Part shown: positions 1-9,191 of the stretch, in pieces
Position numbering within the stretch: position 1 is the first letter of the stretch
Layout of the letters: the number at the start of each line of letters is the position of its first letter
Assembly: GCA_937973685.1 (NCBI GenBank)
Contig: CALJKJ010000015.1
Span: forward strand, 67,813 to 131,812
Length of the DNA: 64,000 nucleotides
DNA from: an uncultured Flavobacteriales bacterium
GTDB lineage: Bacteria; Bacteroidota; Bacteroidia; Flavobacteriales_D; Crocinitomicaceae
Direction of reading: 5' to 3'
The notes under the pieces: generated by a model
Database searches by the model: none
What the model saw: the letters and a program-made list of their open reading frames with translations, nothing else
What the model was told of the DNA's origin: nothing
Made by a program: the position numbers and the translations under genes

Positions 1-75
1 CAATCCTGCTTCAACTTGAGAATAAGATTTACCAAGTAAAGTAGTGAAGAGAAGTATTAGCCCAGCTTTTTTCAT
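1..75 (-). CDS. Secreted protein, 5' fragment (signal peptide only)
   Basis: Only the first 25 codons lie in the window; the gene continues beyond its left edge. The visible part is a typical Sec signal peptide: a Lys-Lys N-terminus, a hydrophobic stretch (AGLILLFTTLLG) and a probable signal-peptidase I region around SYSQ. Bacteroidota envelope proteins often begin this way. An exact TAnnTTTG promoter element lies about 20 bases upstream of the start codon. Nothing can be said about the mature protein. Confidence 0.65.
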   Translation of the reverse strand, partial: MKKAGLILLFTTLLGKSYSQVEAGL

Positions 76-96
76 GCAGCAATAATTATTTTGTAT

Positions 97-104
97 CAAA
101 TATA
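97..104 (-). promoter_or_regulatory. Putative -7 promoter element (TATATTTG)
   Basis: An exact match to the Bacteroidota -7 consensus TAnnTTTG, upstream of the minus-strand secreted-protein gene that starts at 75. No convincing -33 TTG is visible at the usual spacing, so this is a partial promoter call. Confidence 0.4.
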
Positions 105-157
105 ATTCGTTTAGTTGAATTGAGAATGATTAATTTTACAAACAGAAAAAGAAACAG

Positions 158-1171
158 ATGAAAAAGTCAACAATTATTGGATTAATTACCGTTCTCACAA
201 CAGCAATAGGCTGTTCACGCGATCCATTGGCAGTTTCAATCGATCAAAATCCATTAACGATCAATTATTATGCAGTTGATTCGTTATTGCAACAAGTAAC
301 TCCCAATAACGCGGCGGCCACTTTGAATGAATTAAATCAGAAAATTCCAGATATCACTGCGTATCAATTTGCATATTGCTGGCAGGTTGGACTCCCAGAA
401 GATCCAGCAATAATTCAGCATATTCAACAATTTCAAGCATTGCCACATATCCAACGGATAGAAAAAGCGCTTGCCAAAAAATTTACTGATTTACCAAAAA
501 GACATCAATTAATTACTGATGGTTTCAAGCGTTTATCTGTTCATTTTCCTTCTAAAAAAGCACCTAAATCAATCAGTTATTTGTATTCCAACTTTGCTGC
601 AAGTGCTTTTTGTACCGAGACTGACATTGCAATTGGATTGGAGCGCTATTTAGGTTACACCTCACCTGTTATTCAATCATTGCCACCCAATCAATTTTAC
701 GAATGGATGAAAAAAGCAATGGATGATAAATTCTTGGAACGTGATGCTGTTTGCTCGTGGGTGATGACGCATTATTTTAATGAATTGAACGACGTTACAA
801 ATATTGAAGCAATTATTCAATGGGGTAAAATTTTATATTGCACCGAAGCAGCCTTTCCTGATTACCCAAAAGAAATAATTTTGCGTTATTCAACGAAAGA
901 CTATGCATGGGCAATCGAAAATGAACGTCCATTTTGGGACTATTTAGTGAAACAGAAATTACTTTTGACTTCCAGTGAAAAAGACCAAGCAAATTTATTG
1001 CGTGAAGCTCCATTTACTGCTGGACTTCCTGAAAAAGGACCGGATCGTTTGGGACAGTTTTTAGGATGGCGCATTGTACACAGTTACATGGAACAAAATG
1101 ACATTACGCTTGATCAATTGATCAAAACACCTTACACAAAATTATTAACAGCATACGAAATTAATGACTAA
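158..1171 (+). CDS. gldB: Gliding motility lipoprotein GldB
   Basis: This is a 337-residue lipoprotein with a signal peptide ending in a lipobox-like TAIGC (Cys at about residue 19). The body fits the GldB family: a conserved central LERYLG segment followed by a C-terminal block with GLPEKGPDRLGQFLGWRIV and a VHSYM-type motif. GldB is needed for gliding in Flavobacterium and is linked to the type IX secretion machinery; its biochemical role is unknown. The gene is followed after 5 bases by gldC, the pairing usual in this phylum. The ATG at 158 is chosen because it gives a clean signal peptide. The family call rests on recognised sequence pattern and on the neighbour. Confidence 0.85.
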   Translation: MKKSTIIGLITVLTTAIGCSRDPLAVSIDQNPLTINYYAVDSLLQQVTPNNAAATLNELNQKIPDITAYQFAYCWQVGLPEDPAIIQHIQQFQALPHIQRIEKALAKKFTDLPKRHQLITDGFKRLSVHFPSKKAPKSISYLYSNFAASAFCTETDIAIGLERYLGYTSPVIQSLPPNQFYEWMKKAMDDKFLERDAVCSWVMTHYFNELNDVTNIEAIIQWGKILYCTEAAFPDYPKEIILRYSTKDYAWAIENERPFWDYLVKQKLLLTSSEKDQANLLREAPFTAGLPEKGPDRLGQFLGWRIVHSYMEQNDITLDQLIKTPYTKLLTAYEIND

Positions 1172-1176
1172 ATATT

Positions 1177-1521
1177 ATGGAAGAAGTAGTTACAAAACAA
1201 TCGAAAATTGAAATCAACGTTGGGTTAAATTCGAATAATTTACCACTTGAAATGCATTGGTCTGCAACTGACGGAGGTGTTGACAATCAGGCTGCACGTG
1301 CTGTTTTTCTTTCATTGTGGAATCCAGAAGAAAACAATACCATGAAAATTGATTTGTGGACAAAGGATATGTCTGTTGAAGAGATGAAACAATTTTTTCA
1401 CCAAACATTGGTTACAATGGCAGACACGTTTGAACGAGCAACAGGAGAAAACCTCATCAGTGAAGACTTACGCGATTATTGCTTACACTTTGCAGAAAAA
1501 ATGGACATCATGCCGAAATAA
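1177..1521 (+). CDS. gldC: Gliding motility protein GldC
   Basis: This 114-residue protein has no signal peptide. Its hallmark stretches are LEMHWSATDGG, IDLWTKDM and MKQFFHQTLVTMADTF, all characteristic of GldC. GldC is a small soluble accessory protein of Bacteroidota gliding motility that increases gliding efficiency. It sits 5 bases after gldB and surely shares its transcript. A bidirectional hairpin terminator starts directly at its stop codon. The length is that of the family. Confidence 0.9.
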   Translation: MEEVVTKQSKIEINVGLNSNNLPLEMHWSATDGGVDNQAARAVFLSLWNPEENNTMKIDLWTKDMSVEEMKQFFHQTLVTMADTFERATGENLISEDLRDYCLHFAEKMDIMPK

Positions 1522-1557
1522 AAAAATGCCCGACTTATTCAGCCGGGCATTTTTTTT
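1521..1557. terminator. Bidirectional rho-independent terminator
   Basis: A stem of ATGCCCG paired with CGGGCAT encloses an 11-base loop. It is flanked by an A-run on the left and a T-run on the right. It lies between the convergent gldBC operon and the DPP11 gene and can serve both strands. Confidence 0.85.
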
Positions 1558-1577
1558 AGCAAAATTTTCTACTAAGA

Positions 1578-3698
1578 TTACTTTACCAACGTCATTTCAT
1601 CTACCAGGTGTTTCGCACCACAATAAATATCCATCACCCACAGTACATAGCGAATATCCACTACCACATTGCGGCAACGATTCGGATCAAAATAAAAATC
1701 GCTCATGGTACTTTCCCACGTACGATCAAAATTTAAGCCCATCAAGTTCCCATTAGCATCCAAAACTGGAGAACCAGAGTTACCACCTGTTGTGTGGTTT
1801 GAACCTGTGAAACACACCCATAACTCACCATTTTGAGCATAAGGCCCGTAATTTTTTTCTTTGTATAAATCTATCATTCGCGGTTGCAATTCAAAATCAG
1901 GATTACCTGTATTGAACTTATCAATCATTCCTTTTAAGGTTGTATGTTCTGTGTAAGCCATTCCATCTGTTGGAGCAGACCCTTCAAGTTGTCCGTAAGT
2001 AATGCGAAGCGTTGAATTAGCATCCGACCATTGATTCATATCTGGAAACATTTCGTGTTTTCCTTTTACAAATTCTTTTAAATGAGCAGTCATTGCTGCA
2101 TTGTACTCCGCTGAAACTTGTTGCACTTGATCGCGCCATATTTTCCACGTTGTTTTGAAATGCGCATAACCAATATCTTTCGTTAATTTTTTCAATGATT
2201 TCTCATTAAAATGGGTTAAAAAATCTTGGAACTTTTCTTTCGAACTGAAAATCGACTTTTCGTACACTTGCTTGGTCAATTGTTCATTTGCTAGGGTTGG
2301 AATGACATAACTTGATCCCAAGTAATTTTTGAATTCGTTTGTAAGCACATCAAAAATAGCGCGGTCTGTTTCAAAATCGTAATCCTTATAAAAAGCATCA
2401 CTTCCTTTTTTTAAAGCGTCGATTTTTTTCTGTAGCTCACCTGATTCAGTATATTTCGCATAGTTTGTTTCGATATCAATTAAGTTTCTACACAATTTGA
2501 AATATTCTGGCCCAAAAATGAGGTATTCTGCAAACAAGGCATCTAAGAAAACATAATTTCCTTTGTCAGTTACTAATTGATTCATTTTCGGAACCAATGC
2601 CGCGTAATTTTTCCATTCGTCTTTTGAATTAGCACGCGCCATGTATTCTTGTTCGAACTGTACTTTTAATCCAACAGCATCTAATTGTTTTAAACCGTCA
2701 ATCTGTCCAATGTTTTTTTTCCAGGCATTTGCCAAACGTGCTTGCTTTGCCATGTACTGAATTCTGATTTTATCGGACGATTTCATTGCTGCATCAATTA
2801 CCCCAATAGATTTTGTGCGCATTAAAATTTCCATTGGACGTTGTTTTTCAATGATGAAACGCAAATTACCTGAGGACAAATGTTGTTCTGTTACCCCTGG
2901 GAAACCATACACCAGCGTGAAATCGCCTTTTTTGCGGTCGTTAAAAGCAATGTTTAAATGTTTGATTGGTTGGTAAGGGACATTCGATTCGTTGAAAGCT
3001 GCTGGTTTGTTATCTGCACCAACATAAATGCGAAAGACAGTAAAATCACCAGTGTGTCGTGGCCAAACCCAATTATCGGTATCTCCACCAAATTTCCCAA
3101 TTGAACTAGGAGGTGCTCCAACTAAACGAACATCGAGGAAGACTTCTTTGAGCATTAAATAATAGCTATTTCCGTAATCAAATGCTTTTACTTCGGCTTT
3201 GAAATGTGTTCCACGCGTTGCATCATCAACTAATTGTTGCATGTTGCGTTGCATGATTTTAGCTATTTCAGTGCCATTTTCAACACCTTCCAAACCAAAA
3301 TTCATTGCTTTAGTTACATCATCTATTCGTACAATTCGAGTTGCTGTCAACCCAGGATTACTTAATTCATCCTTTAGTGTTTGTGCCCAAAATCCATTTT
3401 TCAAGTAATCATGAGCCTCAGACGAATGCGCTTGCACTTGTCCTAACCCACAATGATGATTTGTCAAGACGAGTCCTTTGTTAGAAACCAATTCAGCTGT
3501 ACAACCACCGCCAAAATGTAGAATAGCATCTTTGAACGACGCATTATTCACCGAATACAAATCTGCAGCCGACAATTTCATGCCTTTTGCTTTCATATCT
3601 GATTCAAATGCAGCTAATAACGATGGAATTAACATGCCTTCTTCTGCACGAAGAACAGTAAAACACATTAGAAATAGTAAACTGATAATTTTTTTCAT
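1578..3698 (-). CDS. dpp11: S46 family dipeptidyl peptidase, DPP11-like (Asp/Glu-specific)
   Basis: The start is set at the ATG at 3698 because it gives a classical signal peptide (MKKIISLLFLMCFTVLRAEE); a longer frame would bury it, and a -7 promoter element lies just upstream of 3698. The 706-residue product has the S46 serine peptidase layout: TNHHCG with the catalytic His near residue 82, DTDNWVWPRH with the catalytic Asp, and TGGNSGSP with Ser641. Eighteen residues after that Ser is Arg659 in FDRTWE, the position that is Arg in DPP11 (acidic P1 preference) and Gly in DPP7. The enzyme should release dipeptides with Asp or Glu at the second position in the periplasm, feeding peptide-based growth. 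The gene appears monocistronic. Confidence 0.88.
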   Translation of the reverse strand: MKKIISLLFLMCFTVLRAEEGMLIPSLLAAFESDMKAKGMKLSAADLYSVNNASFKDAILHFGGGCTAELVSNKGLVLTNHHCGLGQVQAHSSEAHDYLKNGFWAQTLKDELSNPGLTATRIVRIDDVTKAMNFGLEGVENGTEIAKIMQRNMQQLVDDATRGTHFKAEVKAFDYGNSYYLMLKEVFLDVRLVGAPPSSIGKFGGDTDNWVWPRHTGDFTVFRIYVGADNKPAAFNESNVPYQPIKHLNIAFNDRKKGDFTLVYGFPGVTEQHLSSGNLRFIIEKQRPMEILMRTKSIGVIDAAMKSSDKIRIQYMAKQARLANAWKKNIGQIDGLKQLDAVGLKVQFEQEYMARANSKDEWKNYAALVPKMNQLVTDKGNYVFLDALFAEYLIFGPEYFKLCRNLIDIETNYAKYTESGELQKKIDALKKGSDAFYKDYDFETDRAIFDVLTNEFKNYLGSSYVIPTLANEQLTKQVYEKSIFSSKEKFQDFLTHFNEKSLKKLTKDIGYAHFKTTWKIWRDQVQQVSAEYNAAMTAHLKEFVKGKHEMFPDMNQWSDANSTLRITYGQLEGSAPTDGMAYTEHTTLKGMIDKFNTGNPDFELQPRMIDLYKEKNYGPYAQNGELWVCFTGSNHTTGGNSGSPVLDANGNLMGLNFDRTWESTMSDFYFDPNRCRNVVVDIRYVLWVMDIYCGAKHLVDEMTLVK

Positions 3699-3715
3699 TT
3701 TCACATAATTTGGCT

Positions 3716-3723
3716 CAAATATA
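3716..3723 (-). promoter_or_regulatory. Putative -7 element (TATATTTG) of the dpp11 gene
   Basis: An exact TAnnTTTG match lies 17 bases upstream of the ATG at 3698 and supports that start over the longer frame. No clear -33 TTG is seen. Confidence 0.4.
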
Positions 3724-3779
3724 CCAAATGGAACCCATGAATCATTGTTGATTTGAATCCTTTTTAGCATTTTTGTGCT

Positions 3780-4415
3780 GTGGAATTTTTTAATTTAATC
3801 TTTCGACTAGGTGTTGTCCTAGCAATCTTCAGTTTTATTTGGGGATTTATCAAAATTGGTTTAACCATTTTGCGTGGTGGAATGCCGCTTTCTGCTCCCA
3901 TGAATATTGGAATCAAAACACTTCAATACCTCTTGTTAGCTGAAGTTACAATCCTTTTTTGCACTTCGGACAATGGTGATTACCTAGCAGAAGCTGTAAC
4001 AACTGGATTGATATTATTGATGTATTTCATTGGTAAAATGCAAAATCAGCGGTTAAAATTCATGATGGTGCAATTCCAAGGGCAAGGACTAAATGTTCCA
4101 AATAAGCCAAATATGAAAGCTGAATTAGGCGTAATTATCTTGGCAATGGCATTGTTTACTTTTCTTGTCGTTAATCCTGTGTTTGCAGATAATCAAATTT
4201 CTAATTGGTTTTTCACAAGTATTAAGGATATAGAAACAACTCCCGTTTTCGGATTCATTTTTGGGATCGTAGGATTTTTCTTCAGTTTGTCAATCATTTT
4301 CCGAATGGTCAATTCGATTTCGATGATTTTATCTGGAAAAGCTTTTGAGAAACAAGCAAGTGAAGAAACAAACGAACAATCCGATAAGTTTGATGATTTC
4401 GAGGAAATCAATTAA
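3780..4415 (+). CDS. Multi-pass membrane protein of unknown function
   Basis: This 211-residue protein has about five hydrophobic segments: near residues 5-30, 42-60, 70-85, 115-135 and 155-180. It ends in an acidic, Ser/Glu-rich cytoplasmic-type tail (EETNEQSDKFDDFEEIN). The start appears to be GTG at 3780, since no in-frame ATG occurs before residue 37 and the first segment already begins a membrane helix. The frame ends tail-to-tail with coaE, overlapping it by 8 bases. I do not recognise the family with certainty. It resembles hypothetical Bacteroidota inner-membrane proteins and carries no catalytic motif I can name. Confidence 0.7.
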   Translation: MEFFNLIFRLGVVLAIFSFIWGFIKIGLTILRGGMPLSAPMNIGIKTLQYLLLAEVTILFCTSDNGDYLAEAVTTGLILLMYFIGKMQNQRLKFMMVQFQGQGLNVPNKPNMKAELGVIILAMALFTFLVVNPVFADNQISNWFFTSIKDIETTPVFGFIFGIVGFFFSLSIIFRMVNSISMILSGKAFEKQASEETNEQSDKFDDFEEIN

Positions 4416-5001
4416 TCTGTTTTAATAACTCTCCTACTATTTTTTGTATTTGAAAAACAATCGGTTGATAATCGTCGTTTGAAATAACATAATCAGCAAC
4501 AGCTATTTTTTCACTTTCCGCTAATTGATTCGTCAAGCGCATGTTGATTTCATTTATTGAAATTCCGTCTCTTTTTTGAATGCGTTGGATTCGTTGTTCC
4601 AAAGGAGCGGTGATAACTATTAAAGCATCAAAAAGTTGGTACGCACCTGTCTCTACTAATAAAGCGGATTCTTGAAACAACAACGGAGCTTCCTGTGTGT
4701 CTGCCCAATCGTTAAAATCATTGCGCACGACAGGGTGAACTAACTCGTTAATTTTTTTCTTCAATTGGGAATTTGAAAATAGTTTTTCAGCGATAAATGA
4801 ACGATTTAACTTGCCAGCTTTATAGGTTTCATCTCCTAACAAACGAGTCAAATCGGCAACTAATTGCTGGTTGTTTTCCATCAACCATTTTGCGCGGTCA
4901 TCAGAAAAATAAACAGGATATCCCAATGCAATGAGGATTTTTGAAACCGTAGATTTACCCGTTCCAATTCCACCTGTGATACCTATTTTAAATTGCTTCA
5001 T
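4408..5001 (-). CDS. coaE: Dephospho-CoA kinase
   Basis: CoaE phosphorylates the 3'-hydroxyl of dephospho-CoA, the last step of coenzyme A synthesis, in the cytosol. The 197-residue sequence opens with the P-loop GGIGTGKST at residues 10-18, followed by the substrate region YFSDDRAKWLM and the lid-type segment QRIQKRDGIS. Family members are about 195-205 residues, so the gene is complete. It stands alone on the minus strand, convergent with the membrane protein gene before it. Confidence 0.93.
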   Translation of the reverse strand: MKQFKIGITGGIGTGKSTVSKILIALGYPVYFSDDRAKWLMENNQQLVADLTRLLGDETYKAGKLNRSFIAEKLFSNSQLKKKINELVHPVVRNDFNDWADTQEAPLLFQESALLVETGAYQLFDALIVITAPLEQRIQRIQKRDGISINEINMRLTNQLAESEKIAVADYVISNDDYQPIVFQIQKIVGELLKQIN

Positions 5002-5090
5002 TACAACGAAGGTAGTATTTTATCTTGTTATACTTGAGCCATTAATAACTAAAAAAAGTAGTTTGAATGAGACATTTCATTATTTTAAAC

Positions 5091-5098
5091 TACTTTTG
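5091..5098 (+). promoter_or_regulatory. -7 element TACTTTTG abutting the methyltransferase start
   Basis: An exact TAnnTTTG lies only 5 bases before the ATG at 5104, so transcription would start at or very near the start codon and give a leaderless mRNA. A TTTG occurs further upstream at 5062-5065, but its 25-base spacing is longer than usual. Confidence 0.45.
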
Positions 5099-5103
5099 CA
5101 ACA

Positions 5104-5847
5104 ATGGTGCATTTAGAAGAAAATAGTGAATGGTTTGCGACTTGGTTTGATTCTGAGTATTATCATTTGTTGTACAACAACAGAGATGAAAACGAAGCAA
5201 GCGATTTCTTAGCCTTATTAACCAAGCAACTTACAATTCCAGCTGATGGTCATGTGTTAGACCTGGCTTGTGGCGCAGGTCGTCATTCACGTGTACTTGC
5301 ACGCTTGGGTTACCGTGTTTCCGGTTGTGATTTATCGAAAAACAGTATCGATCAAGCTAACAACAACGCACTACCTGGTACAGATTTTTTTGTGCACGAC
5401 ATGCGTAATCAACTTCCTGCAAATTATTCAGCTATCTTTAATCTGTTCACCAGTTTTGGTTATTTTGATGATTTATCAGACAACTTAAGCGTTTTAAAAA
5501 GTGTGGAAAGTGCGCTTGACGATGACGGCGTTTTTGTGCTCGATTTTATGAACGCAACGAAAGTTATTGCACAATTAAATCCGAGCGAAATTATGCAGCG
5601 TGGTGAAATTCACTTCAACATTTCGCGCGAAGTTGTCAATCAACGTATCGTAAAATCCATTGCCTTTGAAGCTGAAGGAAAATCCTATCATTATGAGGAA
5701 AAAGTACAAGCTTTGCAATTAGCTGACTTTGAATTATTATTCGAAAAAGCTGGATTAAAAATCACAGCTCGTTACGGCTCATACGCATTAGCACCTTTTT
5801 CAGCTGACGATTCAGACCGTTTAATTTTAATCGCACGAAAAGCATGA
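5104..5847 (+). CDS. Class I SAM-dependent methyltransferase
   Basis: The 247-residue product has a Rossmann-like methyltransferase fold: motif I VLDLACGAGRHS near residues 50-61, an acidic end of strand 2 in VSGCDLS, and motif post-I/IV around FNLFTSFGYF. The last feature is typical of the Methyltransf_25 group of small-molecule methyltransferases. The substrate cannot be read from the sequence. It overlaps the following ZIP transporter gene by 4 bases (ATGA), so the two are translated from one mRNA. It is a general family call only. Confidence 0.85.
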   Translation: MVHLEENSEWFATWFDSEYYHLLYNNRDENEASDFLALLTKQLTIPADGHVLDLACGAGRHSRVLARLGYRVSGCDLSKNSIDQANNNALPGTDFFVHDMRNQLPANYSAIFNLFTSFGYFDDLSDNLSVLKSVESALDDDGVFVLDFMNATKVIAQLNPSEIMQRGEIHFNISREVVNQRIVKSIAFEAEGKSYHYEEKVQALQLADFELLFEKAGLKITARYGSYALAPFSADDSDRLILIARKA

Positions 5848-6575
5848 TGCAACTACTTATCAATAGTTCCTTGCTAGTACTTTCTGTTGTTTTAGGCGGA
5901 TTGTTAGTTGTGATGCTCGAAAAGAGAAATCAACAAAAATTAATCAAATTATCGTTGGCTTTCAGTGGCGGATTTTTATTAGCGATCGCTTTTACGCATT
6001 TTTTACCTGAATTATATAGTGAAAACTCCATTTCAATCGGCGTTTGGGTGTTAATCGGTTTTTTGGTGCAGCTTTTATTGGAATATTTTTCTGGAGGAAT
6101 TGAACATGGTCATATTCATGCGCATGCCAATAAAAAAATCCCATACATGATGTTGTTTTCGTTGAGTGTTCATTCATTTATTGAAGGAATGCCTTTGGCA
6201 AATAACCACCATGCAGGTCACGAACATATTGGTGGCGGACATCAAGAATCATTATTATTAGGAATAATCTTACATCAATTACCCGTTGCAATTGCCTTGA
6301 TGACCTTGTTTCGAAAATCGTTGCTAACACAAAAAACATCTTGGATATTATTGATTCTGTTTGGTTTGATGACTCCACTTGGTCTGATCACAGGATATGT
6401 GTTAGAAGTCCGTGAAACCTTTGCTTACATGGATTTATTGCTTGCAATTGTTGTCGGAATGTTTTTACACATATCTACAACAATCATCTTTGAAACGAAT
6501 GAAAATCACCACTTTAATTTCGCGAAATTAATGGCTATTTTAATGGGAGTTGGCTTAAGCTTTCTATTGATTTAA
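5844..6575 (+). CDS. ZIP family divalent metal transporter
   Basis: This 243-residue membrane protein has about eight hydrophobic helices. ZIP hallmarks are present: the HSFIEGM motif in helix IV (near residue 111) and LHQLPVAIAL in helix V, which together form the binuclear metal site. A His-rich loop (HHAGHEHIGGGHQ) lies between them and is a likely metal-sensing or metal-relay loop. ZIP proteins move Zn or Fe into the cytosol. It overlaps the methyltransferase gene upstream by 4 bases and ends tail-to-tail with hemH. The substrate (Zn, Fe or Mn) is not decidable here. Confidence 0.87.
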   Translation: MMQLLINSSLLVLSVVLGGLLVVMLEKRNQQKLIKLSLAFSGGFLLAIAFTHFLPELYSENSISIGVWVLIGFLVQLLLEYFSGGIEHGHIHAHANKKIPYMMLFSLSVHSFIEGMPLANNHHAGHEHIGGGHQESLLLGIILHQLPVAIALMTLFRKSLLTQKTSWILLILFGLMTPLGLITGYVLEVRETFAYMDLLLAIVVGMFLHISTTIIFETNENHHFNFAKLMAILMGVGLSFLLI

Positions 6576-7597
6576 AGTCGTTGACGGATTAAATCCTCCA
6601 AACAATCAATGAAACGCGGGTGATCATTTGAACTAGGAACCAATTGTACTTTTTCACCGCCTTGTTCTTCAAAAATCTCTTGGTATTCTCCACCAATTTC
6701 AATTAAGGTTTCCAAACAATCTGCAACAAAAGCGGGACTAAAAGCTAGGACGCGTTTTGCACCTGCTTTTCCCCATTGCTCAATGATTTTATCCGAAAAA
6801 GGTTCCAACCATTTTTTATCCAAGCGCGATTGAAAACTTACAGTGTATTGCTCTTCTTTTAATCCTAATTTTTCAGCTATCAAGCGTGTTGTTGCATAAC
6901 AAGTCGCTTTGTAACAGAACTTATTGTGGTCATTTACTTCGAGCTCACATGGTTGATCTTGGCACAAACCATCGTCATAAACTTTATCCACTTGGCGTTC
7001 TGGTAAACCGTGGTATGAAAACATGATACGGTCGTAAGACGCAATATCAAACTGTTGTGCGCGATCAACAATTGAGTCGATGTATCCAGCGTGATCATAG
7101 AATTGTGAAATGATTTTCACTTCAGGAATCACCCACCATTTTTTGATGATGTCCATTGCTTTGTCCATTGCTGATCCAGATGATGCGCTTGCATATTGTG
7201 GGAACATTGGAATAATAATCAATTGGTCGTAATTTGCATGGCGCATTTTCTCCAATACACTTTCCATGGAAGGATTTTGATAACGCATGGCCATTTCAAC
7301 AGTGACATTTTCAGCGCCAAAACGCTCTTGCACTAATTGCACCACTTTTTGCGTGTGACTTAATAGTGGAGAGATGCCATTGCTTAGATCCCAAAGTTCT
7401 TGGTAAATCTTAGCTGATTTTGGTGCACGAAAAGGCGCAATAATACCTTTAACCAGTAAAAGACGAGCAAAATAAGGAATATCAATTACTCGTGGATCCA
7501 TCAAAAATTCACGTAAATAACGTGCTACATCTTTTCTTTTTGGACTATCTGGAGTACCTAGTTGTACGAGTAAAACGCCTGTTTTTTTTGCTGTCAT
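6572..7597 (-). CDS. hemH: Ferrochelatase
   Basis: HemH inserts ferrous iron into protoporphyrin (or coproporphyrin) at the membrane-cytosol interface, ending haem synthesis. The start is moved to the ATG at 7597 (MTAKKTGVLLVQLGTPDSP), because the first strand of the family begins there and the longer frame adds a non-conserved leader. The 341 residues include the metal-ligand His in FSYHGLPERQ and the C-terminal acidic region SPAFVADCLETLIEIG with the conserved Glu. Cysteines in the middle (DQPCELE, CYKATCY) resemble those of some bacterial enzymes but do not prove an iron-sulfur cluster. Confidence 0.93.
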   Translation of the reverse strand: MTAKKTGVLLVQLGTPDSPKRKDVARYLREFLMDPRVIDIPYFARLLLVKGIIAPFRAPKSAKIYQELWDLSNGISPLLSHTQKVVQLVQERFGAENVTVEMAMRYQNPSMESVLEKMRHANYDQLIIIPMFPQYASASSGSAMDKAMDIIKKWWVIPEVKIISQFYDHAGYIDSIVDRAQQFDIASYDRIMFSYHGLPERQVDKVYDDGLCQDQPCELEVNDHNKFCYKATCYATTRLIAEKLGLKEEQYTVSFQSRLDKKWLEPFSDKIIEQWGKAGAKRVLAFSPAFVADCLETLIEIGGEYQEIFEEQGGEKVQLVPSSNDHPRFIDCLEDLIRQRL

Positions 7598-7646
7598 TGC
7601 TAAAGTTTCTATTGGAACAATTGAACAGAATAAAAAGTTCAATAAG

Positions 7647-7675
7647 TTAAAAAAGGAGCGAATAACGCCCCTTTT
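7647..7675 (-). terminator. Rho-independent terminator after lpd
   Basis: A ten-base stem with one mismatch (AAAAGGAGCG against CGCCCCTTTT) and a five-base loop is followed on the minus strand by a run of six T. It lies between the lpd stop and the hemH start and separates the two transcripts. Confidence 0.75.
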
Positions 7676-7695
7676 AATAATCGTAATTTTGTATC

Positions 7696-9099
7696 TTAAA
7701 TATGTAAAGCTCTGTTGTCAGTTGCCGCTAATGCAGCTTCTTTCATTGCTTCAGAATATGTAGGGTGACCATGAGAGATGCGTGAAATATCTTCCGCAGA
7801 AGCTCTAAATTCCATTGCGGTAACAGCTTCCATGATCAAATCAGCTGCACGAGCTGCAATCATGTGTACGCCAAGAATTTCATCTGTAGTCGCATCCGCT
7901 AATATTTTAATAAATCCTGCTGTATCCATTGATGCGCGTGAACGACCCAATGCTTTCATCGGAAATGATCCTACTTTGTAAGCAATTCCAGCAGCTTTCA
8001 GTTCTTCTTCTGTTTTACCAACAGCAGCTATTTCTGGCCATGTGTAAACGACACCCGGTATTAAGTTGTAATTGATATGCGGTTTTTGTCCAGCAAGTTG
8101 TTCTGCAACAAGTACACCTTCTTCTTCTGCTTTGTGCGCCAACATGGCGCCACGAACTACATCACCAATTGCATAGATGTTTGGAACAGCAGTTTGTAAA
8201 TGATCATTGACGTCAACTTGACCTCTGTTATTAACAGATAGGCCGATATTTTCTAGACCTAAACCTGCAGTATATGCTTTACGTCCAACGGCAACCAAAC
8301 AATAGTCAGCTGTCATTTCAACCGTTTCCCCTTTTTTATTTAATGCTGTAAGTTTCACACCTTTTCCAGTGTTTTCAACTTTTTGGACTTGGTGTTCCAT
8401 GTTGAATTTGAAACCTTCTTTTTTCAGAATTTTCATGAATTCTTTTCCCAAAGAAAGATCCATTGTTGGTAGGATTGTTGGTGCAAATTCAACCACTTCG
8501 ATTTCAGTTCCGAGACGCGCATAAACAGAACCCAATTCCAAACCGATAACTCCACCGCCAATGACAATCATTTTCTTTGGAATTTCTTTCATTTTCAACG
8601 CTTCTGTAGACGTAATGATACGATCTTTATCAGGCTCCATTCCTGGGAAGAAATTTGGTTTTGAACCTGTAGCGATAATTGTGTTTTTTGTTGAAATTGT
8701 CGTTTTATTTCCTTCGCTATCGCTTATTGCAATCGTGTTTTTATCAACAAATGAACCAACACCTTGATAAACAGTAACGTTGTTTTTATCCATTAGGAAT
8801 TTGATACCGTTACATGTCTGAGCAATGACTTCTTCTTTACGCGCAATCATTTGCGACAAATCAGCAGTGACATCACTTACTTTGATTCCATGTGCTGCAA
8901 AGTTGTGTTTTGCATTAAAAAAATGCTCCGATGAGTCCAATAATGCTTTTGAAGGGATACACCCAACGTTTAAACATGTTCCTCCTAAAGTTGGATATTT
9001 TTCAATCAATGCGGTTTTCATTCCTAATTGCGCACAGCGAATAGCAGCAACATATCCACCAGGACCTGAACCAATAATCGCAACATCAAACGTACTCAT
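7696..9099 (-). CDS. lpd: Dihydrolipoyl dehydrogenase (E3)
   Basis: Lpd re-oxidises dihydrolipoyl groups of 2-oxoacid dehydrogenase complexes and the glycine cleavage system, passing electrons via FAD and a disulfide to NAD. The 467 residues show the FAD dinucleotide fold (GSGPGGYVAA, 11-20), the redox-active CLNVGC with Cys42 and Cys47, the NAD fold (GGGVIGLELG) and the C-terminal HGHPTYSE containing the active-site His-Glu pair. It is single-gene between terminators and lies next to lipA, which makes the cofactor its substrates carry. Confidence 0.95.
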   Translation of the reverse strand: MSTFDVAIIGSGPGGYVAAIRCAQLGMKTALIEKYPTLGGTCLNVGCIPSKALLDSSEHFFNAKHNFAAHGIKVSDVTADLSQMIARKEEVIAQTCNGIKFLMDKNNVTVYQGVGSFVDKNTIAISDSEGNKTTISTKNTIIATGSKPNFFPGMEPDKDRIITSTEALKMKEIPKKMIVIGGGVIGLELGSVYARLGTEIEVVEFAPTILPTMDLSLGKEFMKILKKEGFKFNMEHQVQKVENTGKGVKLTALNKKGETVEMTADYCLVAVGRKAYTAGLGLENIGLSVNNRGQVDVNDHLQTAVPNIYAIGDVVRGAMLAHKAEEEGVLVAEQLAGQKPHINYNLIPGVVYTWPEIAAVGKTEEELKAAGIAYKVGSFPMKALGRSRASMDTAGFIKILADATTDEILGVHMIAARAADLIMEAVTAMEFRASAEDISRISHGHPTYSEAMKEAALAATDNRALHI

Positions 9100-9191
9100 A
9101 ATCTTCTTTTCTTAATTCGCGCTAAAGTTAGCTATTAATTTAAAAGAAACAGAGATGAAGTGCACAAAAGTCGTTAAATTGCTATAGGAAA

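Noticed and set aside
1430..1756. Plus-strand open frame of 108 codons across the gldC end and terminator
   Set aside because: It runs through a strong terminator hairpin and into the convergent peptidase gene, so it is not coding.
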